Source of the DNA: Clostridia bacterium
GTDB taxonomy: Bacteria > Bacillota > Clostridia > Christensenellales > Borkfalkiaceae
Length of the DNA: 33,367 bases
NCBI GenBank assembly: GCA_017466825.1
Contig: JAFTTJ010000006.1
Location: forward strand, 1 to 33,367
Direction: 5' to 3'
Positions 25,967 through 33,367 of the stretch are shown here, one piece after another. How positions within the stretch are numbered: position 1 is the first letter of the stretch; each line of letters begins with the position of its first letter. The position numbers and the translations under genes were made by a program. The notes under the pieces were generated by a model. It did no database searches, was not told the origin of the DNA, and saw only the letters and a program-made list of their open reading frames with translations.

Positions 25967-27076
25967 ATGAAAATTTTTAAAAAGGTGATTGCTATGATAG
26001 CGTGTGTAGCCTGTTTGTTCGGCGCGTCGTGTGGAGAGTCGGAAAATCCTTTTGCGGTAACAGAGTTTGACGGAAAAGTAGATTTAGTCCATCAAGAAGT
26101 TTTAAATTACTTAAATTCGGACGGAAGTATTCCCGTAACTCACTATCTTCCAAACGGCGTTTACCGCCACGACCAAGGCAAGGCGGTAACACTTGGATAC
26201 GATACTGATTTAGACGTAAAAAGCGCCGATATTCAAATTTCTAGGACGCAAGATTTTGCGGTTATTGAAGTTGAAGACACGATTAACGTTAGAAGGAAAA
26301 AAGTTGAAATAACCAACCTATACCCGGGAGTAAATTATTATTTTAGGATAAATTTAACCTTGGCGGACGGTAGCGTTTTAACGAGCAAGGGCAGTTTTGA
26401 AACTAATAAAGGCGCGCGCTTTATCGAACTTAGTGGAGCGAGCAACGTAAGAGATTTGGGCGGTTGGAAAACTGAAAACGGCAAGCAAATCAAATACGGC
26501 TTGATTTACCGTGGCGGTGAAATAGACGGTGGTAAAAATACGGGGCATCCCGATTTTTGTCTTACCCCTTACGGCGTGGAGCAGGCAAGAAGTTTTGGCA
26601 TAAAAACGGAAATCGACTTGAGGTCGGAAAACGACAAGGCTAGCGAGCACAGTATTTTAGGTGAAGATATACAAAGGACCTTTTACAACTCGGCTCAGTA
26701 CCAAAATATTTTAAAACCCGAAAACGCTGAAAGGACGAGAAAGATTTTTTCCGACCTTGCAAAGCCTAGCGCATACCCCGTATATTTACATTGTACGCAC
26801 GGCGTTGACAGGGCGGGCTCTATTACCTTGCTTTTAGAAGGGCTTTTGGGCGTTTCAAAACAAGACCTTATCAAAGACTACGAGTTGTCGGCGTTTTATC
26901 ACAACTATAAGCACGTTCATAGAGAACTCGACAACGGCGGAACTATACTCGGTCTAATTGACGGAATCGACGCCTTTGAAGGCGAAACCTTTGCTAAAAA
27001 GGTTGAAAACTTCCTTTTGTCAATCGGCGTTACCGCGCAGGAAATATCGAGTATTAGAGCGACCTTACTTGAATAA
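25967..27076 (+). CDS. Lipoprotein tyrosine phosphatase with FN3-like domain
   Basis: The start is ATG 25967 (AGGGGA site, signal peptide directly after). The longer frame from 25871 runs across the promoter and is rejected. The protein has 369 residues. A signal peptide leads to Cys22 in LFGASC, a slightly atypical lipobox, then an FN3-like beta domain (about 70-147, LYPGVNYYFRINL). A phosphatase of the Y_phosphatase3 type follows: SNVRDLGGW, GLIYRGGEID, TEIDLRS, and the CX5R loop HCTHGVDRAG with Cys276 and Arg282. It should hydrolyse phosphotyrosine or a phospholipid or phosphosugar outside the membrane. It has its own promoter between two terminators, so it is not in the upstream operon. 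Confidence 0.88.
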   Translation: MKIFKKVIAMIACVACLFGASCGESENPFAVTEFDGKVDLVHQEVLNYLNSDGSIPVTHYLPNGVYRHDQGKAVTLGYDTDLDVKSADIQISRTQDFAVIEVEDTINVRRKKVEITNLYPGVNYYFRINLTLADGSVLTSKGSFETNKGARFIELSGASNVRDLGGWKTENGKQIKYGLIYRGGEIDGGKNTGHPDFCLTPYGVEQARSFGIKTEIDLRSENDKASEHSILGEDIQRTFYNSAQYQNILKPENAERTRKIFSDLAKPSAYPVYLHCTHGVDRAGSITLLLEGLLGVSKQDLIKDYELSAFYHNYKHVHRELDNGGTILGLIDGIDAFEGETFAKKVENFLLSIGVTAQEISSIRATLLE

Positions 27077-27117
27077 AATCTGCGTAAATAATCGCCTATA
27101 AGTTGATTAAATAAAAA

Positions 27118-27155
27118 AAGCCCCTTGCATTGAGTAAAATCAATGCAAGGGGCTT
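27118..27155. terminator. Bidirectional terminator between convergent genes
   Basis: A 16-bp perfect stem, AAGCCCCTTGCATTGA with its complement around a 6-nt loop. On the minus strand it runs into a T-rich tail (complement of ATAAAAAAA), a strong MFS terminator. On the plus strand it serves the phosphatase gene. Confidence 0.93.
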
Positions 27156-27163
27156 ATAATTGT

Positions 27164-28435
27164 TTAGGCTAACGTTTTAGGCTCGTTTTTAGGGGTAGAT
27201 TGCTTTTTTAAAAGGTTGATAATAATCAAGACGACTATGACGCCGAGTATTGGAAAGATTGAACTTACGAGCATCCCTGCTTTTAAACCGATTTGCTCGG
27301 CGGTAAGCCCAAGCGTTGCGCCTAAGTCGCTTGCAAAAGACGAAGCGGCAACGCTGTCCGTCACTATACCTAAAAGTTGGGGCGCAATTGACGCGCCAAG
27401 GTCACCGCCTGCAGCCATCAAGGCGTAGATTGCAACCCCGGGCGACGGCACGTTTTCTTCCATCATAATTAAAGTGCCCGGCCAGAGCATTGCGGTGAAA
27501 AGACCTGTTAAAATGCAGGCGATAAACGCGGGGATAATGCTAGTTGAAAGCCCTGCCACAAGATAGCAAACGGATGCGCCGATCATGCCGATAAGCAAGG
27601 TTTTCGATATGTTTTTACCAAATTTTGCGTAAGCAATTCTCGCTAAGCCCAGTAGCATTGCAAACACCGCCATACCGAGTACGTCGCCGAGCGCCTTGTC
27701 GATTTGAAGGGCGTTTTCCATGTAACTCGAAATCCAGTTGGACATTGCGTTTTCGGCGCAACTGCCAAAAAAGATACAAGCAACGCAAAGTGCTATTTTT
27801 AAAGCGCGGTCTTTGCTTTTTTCTATGGTAACGGTCGAGTTTTCACCGCTCATATCCGGCATGGGAGAAATGAAGAAAAGCACGGATGCAATTACGGGCA
27901 AAAGCGCGAAAAACAAGGTGAGATAATGCCAATTTTGTCCGCCGAAAATTTTAAGAAAGATTGAACTTAAAACTACTACCGTAAACACGCCGAAGGCGTA
28001 TAAGGAGTGAAGAGTGCTCATATCCCTTTGTGGGTTATCCGACGGCATTGCCGCAATCGTCGGGCTTAAAAGGACTTCGGAAAGCCCTGCCGAAACCGAA
28101 AAGATTATCGTGCCGAGCAGTAGCCCAAAATATGCTATGTCAGGGAAAAGTGTGGGTATAAGCGCGTAAATCGCGAGTCCTAGCGTGGTAACTAGTGGCA
28201 TCACCCTTACTATAACCTTATGATTTAACTTGTTTGAAAACACCGTAAAAAGCAGGTCGACTAAAAGTTGGGTGCAAAAGTTTGTAAGTACCAAAGTGCC
28301 TAGCAGAGTATAAGAAATATTAAAAGTTTCCCTTAGCGTTACGAATAGTAACGGTGGCAAACTGAATATTGAAGACATTGTAAAGTACGCCGTGAAACAA
28401 GCGAACTTCGTGCGTTTAAAATTAGTCGCAGTCAT
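27164..28435 (-). CDS. MFS transporter, FucP-like
   Basis: A 423-residue integral membrane protein with about 12 hydrophobic helices in two halves separated by a charged cytosolic loop around residue 205 (VTIEKSKDRALK). The overall pattern, including NFKRTKFACFTAYFTMSSIFSLPPL at the start split by a short basic segment, resembles sugar-type permeases of the fucose/glucose MFS branch, but no substrate motif is decisive. AAGGAAAAAAGGAAATG provides the ribosome binding site. Monocistronic, with its own promoter and a strong terminator. Confidence 0.88.
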   Translation of the reverse strand: MTATNFKRTKFACFTAYFTMSSIFSLPPLLFVTLRETFNISYTLLGTLVLTNFCTQLLVDLLFTVFSNKLNHKVIVRVMPLVTTLGLAIYALIPTLFPDIAYFGLLLGTIIFSVSAGLSEVLLSPTIAAMPSDNPQRDMSTLHSLYAFGVFTVVVLSSIFLKIFGGQNWHYLTLFFALLPVIASVLFFISPMPDMSGENSTVTIEKSKDRALKIALCVACIFFGSCAENAMSNWISSYMENALQIDKALGDVLGMAVFAMLLGLARIAYAKFGKNISKTLLIGMIGASVCYLVAGLSTSIIPAFIACILTGLFTAMLWPGTLIMMEENVPSPGVAIYALMAAGGDLGASIAPQLLGIVTDSVAASSFASDLGATLGLTAEQIGLKAGMLVSSIFPILGVIVVLIIINLLKKQSTPKNEPKTLA

Positions 28436-28499
28436 TTCCTTTTTTCCTTTTCGTTTTTTTGCGCCTTAGGTTTAGGCGCAACTAAATTTTTATAGTAGC

Positions 28500-28528
28500 A
28501 TTATACAATAACTATAATAAAAACACAA
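28500..28528 (-). promoter_or_regulatory. Promoter for MFS gene
   Basis: On the minus strand: TTGTGT (28523-28528), a 17-bp spacer and TATAAT (28500-28505), 65 nt before the start. Confidence 0.7.
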
Positions 28529-28700
28529 GCAAAAAAACTTGTATAAACTGCATAATTATTTCTTCCTTTAAACTCAAAACTTAAGGTCACTCTCGGTGGG
28601 GCTCGGCAAGCCGAGCGAGAAAGAAATTTGCGAAGATGCTAAGCGGTTTTAAAAGCAAGCGTTCATATCTCGCTTTAAAGGGTAAGCGTAACCGCAAATT
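28529..28700. other. Non-coding gap at putative mobile-element left end
   Basis: No supportable gene. It contains a GC-rich hairpin, GCTCGG (28601-28606) with CCGAGC (28611-28616), extended outward by CTCTCG and CGAGA. An attachment site for the serine recombinase may lie here, but it cannot be fixed without the other end of the element. Confidence 0.4.
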
Positions 28701-30212
28701 TTATCTTTTACGTCCAATGAACCAAATAAAAAAGCACCCTTTTTTGGGTGCTTTTTTATTTGGTTCACCATTTGAAAACAAAGTTGAACTTTCAAGCTCT
28801 TCAAGTTTAATGGTTTCTTCTTTTCCGTTTACGTTATATACTATTTTGAAATCGTCGTCGCTTACGTATATCGCATTAATAAACGTGTCGATGATTTTTC
28901 TTTTCCCGTCTTGCTTGCTTACGTCTATCTTGCGGAAATTATGTAGTGCCATTCTAAAATGGTCTTGTGAGAAGATAGGCGTTTTTATCTTTTCTTTGGC
29001 AATAGATTCGCCAATTTCATCACGCTCTTTTTCAAGTTCGCCTAAACGCTGTAATAACGTTTGCGTTGCAAAACCCTTTTGGACGGCATTGACAATATTT
29101 TCTATCTCTTGGTTTTTAGCCTTTAACTGTTCTTCTAATTTCGGCAACATCGTGCTTTCCGTGAATTGAAGATTGTAAAGGGCTTATGAAAGTTGTTCGA
29201 TTACGTCATCCTTTTGCAAGAACCCCATTGTCTTATAAACAACGAACGCTTCTAACTTGTCCTTATGGAGCATCTTCTTATCGCATTTGTGTTTCTTTTG
29301 ACGAACACAGGCATAGTAGCGATGAACTTTTCCCGTATGGCCTGTTCCTGCTTGCGCTACCATCATTGCATTGCACTTTGCGCAAAACAGTTTTGTCGTC
29401 AACAAATAATCGTCATCAGCGGTATGCCTTGCAGGTGCTTTTGCATTTTTAGCAATTTCCAACTGAACGGCGTTGAATATATCTACTTCAACAAGGGGCG
29501 GAACACTATTCTCAATTTTAATGCCCGAATGGTTGTATTCGCCGATATAAACACGGTTGGTCAATATGTATCTTACCGCGTTATAACGAAGTGGTTTGCC
29601 GTTTTTACGCAAGATTTTCCGTTCTTCCAAGTTCTTATGAATATCTTTAACAGTCTTGCCGTCGTAAGCCATTTGGAAAATCTCTTTTACGATAGGGGCA
29701 GATACGGGGTCAATCTCAAGTTTACGTTCTTTATTGATAACGTAACCAAACGGAATATTCCCACCGTTCCATAAACCTTTCAAAGCGTTTTCCGTTAAAC
29801 CACGTTTAACTTTTTCGGAAAGTTCAGCAGAGTAATATTCTGCCATACCTTCAAGCACCGATTCGAGCAAGATTCCTTCCGAACCCGAACTTATTGTTTC
29901 CGTTGCGGATACGACACGAACACCGTTCTTTTTAAGTAGGTGTTTATAGTGAGCCGAGTCGTAACGATTACGAGAAAAATGGTCTAACTTCCACACAAGA
30001 ATCATATCAAAAGCGCCTTTATAACTGTCTTTTATCATCTTTTGGAAGTTAGGGCGATTGTCCGTTTTCGCCGTCAATGCACGGTCAATGTACGTATCAA
30101 TGACGGATATATCGTTGTATTCGGCATATTGCATACATTCACGAAGTTGACCTTCGATAGATTCTTCACGTTGATTATCGGAAGAATACCGTGCATATAT
30201 TACAGCTCTCAT
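28701..30212 (-). pseudogene. Large serine recombinase interrupted by in-frame TAA
   Basis: The frame reads through 503 codons with one internal TAA at 29184-29186. Residues 1-342 hold the resolvase domain (YARYSSDNQ with catalytic Ser10), the recombinase domain (GLWNGGNIPFGYVI) and the zinc ribbon (CAKCN ... ACVRQKKHKC). After the stop, the same frame continues ALYNLQFTESTMLPKLEEQ into the coiled-coil and C-terminal segment typical of the family, which resumes at ATG 29150. Together they match the normal length of about 500 residues. A single base change explains the break. Either this is a recent pseudogene, or the two parts are made separately or by readthrough. An AGAGGAG site precedes the ATG. 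A terminator palindrome lies inside the last 20 codons. Confidence 0.85.
28719..28766 (-). terminator. 21-bp perfect palindromic terminator
   Basis: GAACCAAATAAAAAAGCACCC-type arms (28719-28739 and 28746-28766) pair perfectly around six T. The core GCACCC/GGGTGC is followed by T-runs on both strands, so it works in both directions. It overlaps the last codons of the recombinase frame. Confidence 0.88.
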
Positions 30213-30374
30213 TTTTATTTCTCCTCTTGATATCCAAATAGGTTACGTATTCCACAATGAGGCAATATATTTCAATCCAATATTTCCCATTTCCTATTAA
30301 CTCTACATGACTGTTTTTAATTAGCAATCTCTTATTAAAATGTTATCATTTATGCCTGCGTTAGAAAGCCTTCT
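30213..30374. other. Gap between recombinase and TOPRIM genes
   Basis: 162 bp, AT-rich. It holds the recombinase ribosome binding site (AGAGGAG on the minus strand). I see no convincing promoter, terminator or small gene. Confidence 0.5.
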
Positions 30375-31079
30375 TTATTGCCTTATCATATCTAATAAGA
30401 CTATGAAATTACTGCACCTATTGATTGAGTTGTCATTTGTCAAAATATATTCCCAACTTTTAATATAATCATTAGGCACAGCAAATAACATAGAATTCAT
30501 TATGCTATAAAAGCCCTCGGCATCTTCTCGATATATTTTGTCAAACTCATTTGATAATGCGATTTTCTCAGACATGGTTGCATTGGGCTTATCGTATAAA
30601 GCGTGCTCTAAGTTTCTAGAAAAATAAAACTTAAAATACTTAACATTTTCGATAGTTTCTTTTTCTAACAATTTTTTATAGATTTTTTGTTTTTTGTGAA
30701 ATCTCTCTATTGTCAATTCTTTATTTGGAGTCAACAAGTTATTCCCAGAAAAAATAGGACTTTCTACATTTTTATCCTCAATTATGGAAGAGTCTCGCAT
30801 AAAAACACCATCTGTATCAATAATATGAACTACCGCGAAAAAATCTGTAGCATAAAGAAAGTTTTTCGTTTTAAAGTTTTTTACTATTTGGACAACTTTT
30901 TCCACACAATTATCTTCATCTATGTCTTCCTTATAAGCTATGTCTCCATCAGTTATTTCAACTTGAATTCGTTCCACTTGCTTTTTAGCGAAATTATTAA
31001 GAGCTTTGTGTATTGTAACATCATCGCTTAACCCTTCACATATTACAAGCAAAACTTTTTTCTTAATCTTTTTCGCCAT
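30375..31079 (-). CDS. TOPRIM-domain nuclease-like partner (OLD/RloB type)
   Basis: The start chosen is ATG 31079 (MAKKIKKKVLLVICEG), with a GGGAG site about 11 nt upstream. The longer frame from 31133 lies inside the ATPase gene. The 234-residue protein has a TOPRIM-like core: the conserved Glu15 in VICEGLSDD and DxD at Asp88/Asp90 in VVHIIDTDG. A helical C-terminal half follows with FSRNLEHALYD. Its first 17 nt overlap the end of the ATPase gene, so the two are translationally coupled. ATPase/TOPRIM pairs of this kind act as anti-phage abortive-infection nucleases (OLD-related, RloB or PARIS-like). The exact subtype is not certain. Confidence 0.75.
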   Translation of the reverse strand: MAKKIKKKVLLVICEGLSDDVTIHKALNNFAKKQVERIQVEITDGDIAYKEDIDEDNCVEKVVQIVKNFKTKNFLYATDFFAVVHIIDTDGVFMRDSSIIEDKNVESPIFSGNNLLTPNKELTIERFHKKQKIYKKLLEKETIENVKYFKFYFSRNLEHALYDKPNATMSEKIALSNEFDKIYREDAEGFYSIMNSMLFAVPNDYIKSWEYILTNDNSINRCSNFIVLLDMIRQ

Positions 31080-32463
31080 ACAAACACAAGTCTCCCGCTT
31101 CCTTAAATGCTCTATAAATATCATAACCATCAATTTTATTAGATAAGCATTCCGTTTCGTTTAAGAACAAGTCTCTTAAATATTTTCTTCTAAGGTTATT
31201 AGATGACTGAACATAAGGAAGCTTAACAAATCGGTCATTCGGATTATTTGTCGTAAAAATTATATCGTCTTGAACAATTTCCAAGGCTCTTAAATTATGA
31301 GACGTGAATAATAATTGCCCTACTCCTTTAGTCTTAAATATATCTAATACTACCCCTAAAAGATACTCAAATATCCCCGAATCAAATTCATCAATAATTA
31401 AGATAGAATACGGATTATTAAATGCATCTATTAGAGAAGAAAGAAGGGAAACCATCTTTTTTATTCCATCAGATTCAAAACGCAAAGGGATAGAAAAACC
31501 ATTTTTTATTGATATGAATTGATATTTAAAACACTTTTCACCATCTTTGTCTAATGTTTCTCCTAAATTTTCAATACCAACAACAACCCCTGGTATTAAT
31601 TTATCTAGAACAATATTTATCTCTTTAATATACTCTTTTATAGTGTCTTCATGCTTTATACTTATCTTGCCATCGTTAAATAAAGTTAGGTATCCTTCCG
31701 TACTATTAACAGTGTTTGTATCTTCTGTTTTATAGAAAAAAGGAATAGTATCTAACGCTGTAATTTTACTTATTTCTCTATTGTCATATAAATGCATATA
31801 ATGTACTGAATAAATTTTTATGCGATCTATAAAGGTTGCACAGTCCTTAAAATCTTCAACATTATTAATTATATTCTTAAATTCTTCAGAAAATATAAAA
31901 CTAAAATTGCCAGAACTCTTTTCACCTTTTAAAACTAAAAGTTGAGATATGATTTCTTTATTGTCTTTAGTTAATTTTGAATAATTAGTTTTAGGAGTAA
32001 TAAAATTAGATAAATCCTCGTTGTTAATAACAAAAATAGGAGCTATTTTTGTCCACGATCCACCATTGTATTTTTTATAAGAAATTGATTCCGTTTTAAT
32101 ACTGGCTTTAACTCGTTGTTCATCAATTGTAAAAACAACTTTATACTCTACAATATAATTATTAGAGTTTGTTTCAATGAAAAAATTAATACATAATTCA
32201 CTTTCATTTTCAGTTTTTGAAACATAATTCAACAGCTCCGCAGATAATGTTTTTCCTGAAAACAATTTCTTTAAAATGGAAAAAGCATTAATCACTGTAG
32301 ACTTAGAACTCCCATTTTGTCCATATATTCCGACAATATCAGACTTTTCAAAATCAAAAGCACCTTTCAACACTTGCTTTCTAGAATTAAACTCAATATT
32401 ACCAAAGTTTAAATTTTTTAAATTTTTTATAGAAATATCTAAAATTCTTACATTGCACTTCAT
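31063..32463 (-). CDS. AAA/ABC-type ATPase (OLD-like)
   Basis: A 466-residue ATPase starting at ATG 32463. The ATG two codons earlier (32469) is only 2 nt from GGAG, whereas 32463 is 8 nt away. Walker A is GQNGSSKST (48-56). An ABC-like signature is SDGIKKM (from 331), Walker B is LIIDEFDSG (Asp358, Glu359) and the H-loop is FTSHNL (His389). The N-terminus (DISIKNLKNLNFGNIEF) is the usual first strand of AAA_15/AAA_21 proteins. The middle 100-300 is the dimerisation or coiled region. It probably senses phage infection or DNA ends and controls the overlapping TOPRIM nuclease. A/T-rich codon use sets both genes apart from the left-hand flank. Confidence 0.85.
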   Translation of the reverse strand: MKCNVRILDISIKNLKNLNFGNIEFNSRKQVLKGAFDFEKSDIVGIYGQNGSSKSTVINAFSILKKLFSGKTLSAELLNYVSKTENESELCINFFIETNSNNYIVEYKVVFTIDEQRVKASIKTESISYKKYNGGSWTKIAPIFVINNEDLSNFITPKTNYSKLTKDNKEIISQLLVLKGEKSSGNFSFIFSEEFKNIINNVEDFKDCATFIDRIKIYSVHYMHLYDNREISKITALDTIPFFYKTEDTNTVNSTEGYLTLFNDGKISIKHEDTIKEYIKEINIVLDKLIPGVVVGIENLGETLDKDGEKCFKYQFISIKNGFSIPLRFESDGIKKMVSLLSSLIDAFNNPYSILIIDEFDSGIFEYLLGVVLDIFKTKGVGQLLFTSHNLRALEIVQDDIIFTTNNPNDRFVKLPYVQSSNNLRRKYLRDLFLNETECLSNKIDGYDIYRAFKEAGDLCLYGEKD

Positions 32464-32487
32464 ATCCATTTCTCCTTTTATACCTCC

Positions 32488-32516
32488 ATTATATCATGAA
32501 TAATATTTAAAATCAA
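32488..32516 (-). promoter_or_regulatory. Promoter for ATPase/TOPRIM pair
   Basis: On the minus strand: TTGATT (32511-32516), a 17-bp spacer and TATAAT (32488-32493). The ribosome binding site follows closely. Confidence 0.75.
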
Positions 32517-32894
32517 GCGTTTAAATTTAATTTTTAAATTTTTTTATCGGATTTTTAGTTTGAACAGTTAAATTATTGACTTGTTTTATATTTTTATACT
32601 ATATTCTTATTTTTTTGTACAACAAAAAAGAATATCAAAATTACCCGCGCAGTTCTTTTTAAACTTCCTTTTTTATATTACCATTAAAAAATCCTGTTTT
32701 CAATTCGATATGACATCTAAATTAGAAATATTTTGTCGAAACTGCAAAAATTTTCAATAGAACAGCTTGGTTTATTGTATTATACCATAGTAAATATGAC
32801 AAGTTCCGTCATGTTAATAAAATTCTTTTGATAAAATTATTTTTATTGCTTTCACGTTTATGAAATAAACTTTTTGCTTAGATGTCGTTTCGAA
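32517..32894. other. AT-rich non-coding gap
   Basis: About 380 bp with no supportable gene. The only clear structure is a small hairpin, ATGAC and GTCAT, at about 32797-32813. It separates the divergent ATPase and rightmost transcription units. Confidence 0.55.
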
Positions 32895-32923
32895 TTGATT
32901 TTTCTTTGAATTAGTGCTATACT
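32895..32923 (+). promoter_or_regulatory. Extended -10 promoter for structured RNA
   Basis: TTGATT (32895-32900), a 17-bp spacer ending TGC, and TATACT (32918-32923). The predicted transcript start at about 32930 coincides with the first base of a long hairpin. Confidence 0.75.
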
Positions 32924-32928
32924 AATTA

Positions 32929-33064
32929 TGCTACACATTTTTAATATTCCCAAGTTAGGGCATACTGTTGGTAAAAACGTATGCTCTCGCCTAACTTTGG
33001 GAAAAATGTGTAGCAACATTGAGAGATGCGTTTTTCGTGCGCTCTCTAAGGGCGCACTTTTTTT
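32929..33064 (+). ncRNA. Candidate structured RNA or attenuated leader
   Basis: Beginning at the predicted start site, TGCTACACATTTTT (32929-32942) pairs with its complement at 33002-33015. It encloses CCCAAGTTAGG (32949-32959) paired with CCTAACTTTGGG (32990-33001, one bulge) and GCATAC paired with GTATGC, topped by a 13-nt loop. A terminator follows at 33037-33064. The result is a discrete transcript of about 135 nt, either a small RNA or a leader that terminates before the gene at 33089. I do not recognise the family. Confidence 0.55.
33037..33064 (+). terminator. Terminator or attenuator ahead of last gene
   Basis: GTGCGC (33037-33042) pairs with GCGCAC (33052-33057), followed by seven T. 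A competing pairing of GAGAG (about 33021-33025) with CTCTC (about 33042-33046) would break it, which would permit attenuation control. Confidence 0.7.
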
Positions 33065-33088
33065 GATAAAAATCGAGGAGAAATACAA

Positions 33089-33367
33089 ATGGGGTTCTTG
33101 AAATTATTTTTTGCCGCTATGGCTGCAAACGAAATAAGCGATAAGAAACGTGCTGAACAGGAACGAGCTAAAGGCGAGCAACAACGTAGGGATAACGCAA
33201 GCAAAATCATTAAGTTAAGTATGAGTTTTTACGATTATCAAGCTCAAATAAATTGTAATAATGCAAAATTTAAGGAGTTAGTTTCTGATGAAGATATCGA
33301 AAATAACAATGTATCTTCTTACGATGTTGTGCAAACGGAACAATTATTTAACGAGTATAAATGTCAA
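33089..33367 (+). CDS. Unknown protein, 3' end outside window
   Basis: 93 codons are visible with no stop. It starts at ATG 33089 with GAGGAG (33075-33080), 8 nt away. The N-terminus MGFLKLFFAAMAANE is hydrophobic or amphipathic. A charged, helix-prone KKRAEQERAKGEQQRR segment follows, then polar residues. I recognise no domain. It lies downstream of a terminator-bearing leader within the putative mobile element, so expression may depend on readthrough. Probably an element accessory gene. Confidence 0.7.
   Translation, partial: MGFLKLFFAAMAANEISDKKRAEQERAKGEQQRRDNASKIIKLSMSFYDYQAQINCNNAKFKELVSDEDIENNNVSSYDVVQTEQLFNEYKCQ

Larger units (their letters stand above)
28700..33367. mobile_element. 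Probable recombinase-borne accessory element, right end outside window
   Basis: A large serine recombinase gene lies at the edge, followed inward by a markedly AT-rich ATPase/TOPRIM pair and an unknown gene. Base composition changes sharply from the left flank at about 30230-32900. Exact boundaries are unknown because only one end is visible. Confidence 0.55.

Noticed and set aside
28636-29774. Plus-strand frames of 177 and 169 residues opposite the recombinase
   Set aside because: The minus strand encodes clear recombinase domains. The plus frames have low-complexity products and no ribosome binding site.
30375-32463. Definite assignment as PARIS (AriA/AriB)
   Set aside because: The ATPase/TOPRIM logic fits, but the TOPRIM protein shows no decisive DUF4435 signature by eye.
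32858-33088. A 76-residue minus-strand frame
   Set aside because: It is the complement of the inverted repeat and terminator, with no ribosome binding site.
32928-33104. Short frame from ATG 32928 spanning the hairpin RNA and terminator
   Set aside because: It starts at the predicted transcript start with no ribosome binding site and overlaps the next gene out of frame. The hairpin and terminator explain the sequence better.

Overview
The window looks like chromosome from a low-to-moderate GC Gram-positive bacterium, probably an uncultured gut-type clostridium (Bacillota). This is inferred from the strong AGGAGG-type ribosome binding sites, sigma-A promoters with 17-bp spacers, the rpsF-ssb-rpsR operon, lipoprotein signal peptides and InlB-type B-repeats. 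No 16S or other decisive marker is present.

Layout. (1) 2-5548: the 3' part of a giant acidic repeat protein of unknown function, open at the left edge. (2) 5641-6857: a promoter, a structured leader, rpsF-ssb-rpsR and a textbook terminator. (3) 6941-8119 (minus): an SGNH-hydrolase lipoprotein, divergent from (4) 8436-9224, a HEIGH zinc-metallopeptidase-like protein. A 21-bp direct repeat lies between their promoters. (5) 9354-25749: one co-directional cluster. It holds a protein with two degenerate kinase domains, an apparently active Ser/Thr kinase with a zinc ribbon, a MIDAS-degenerate vWA protein, an intact vWA protein, a PP2C phosphatase, a stand-alone TerY-C-like zinc-ribbon protein overlapping a third vWA protein, and a 2671-residue single-pass membrane protein. 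That last protein has a cytosolic zinc ribbon and helical region, then outside the membrane a leucine-rich segment, about 22 B-repeats and a C-terminal Hint (hedgehog/intein) domain. (6) 25967-27076: a lipoprotein tyrosine phosphatase. (7) 27164-28435 (minus): an MFS transporter. (8) about 28700 to the right edge: a likely mobile element. It has a large serine recombinase broken by an in-frame TAA, an AT-rich ATPase/TOPRIM pair of OLD/RloB-like defence type, and a promoter driving a strongly structured RNA with a terminator just ahead of a partial unknown gene.

The cluster in (5) is the most interesting part. Its core (kinase, PP2C, vWA, TerY-C ribbon) matches the TerY-P phospho-signalling triad known from tellurite-resistance-associated systems. 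Here it is expanded with tandem pseudokinases, three vWA paralogues and a giant trans-envelope protein ending in a putative self-cleaving Hint domain. The inference is that reversible phosphorylation inside the cell controls, or reports on, a very long surface arm. Function, expression and cleavage are untested.
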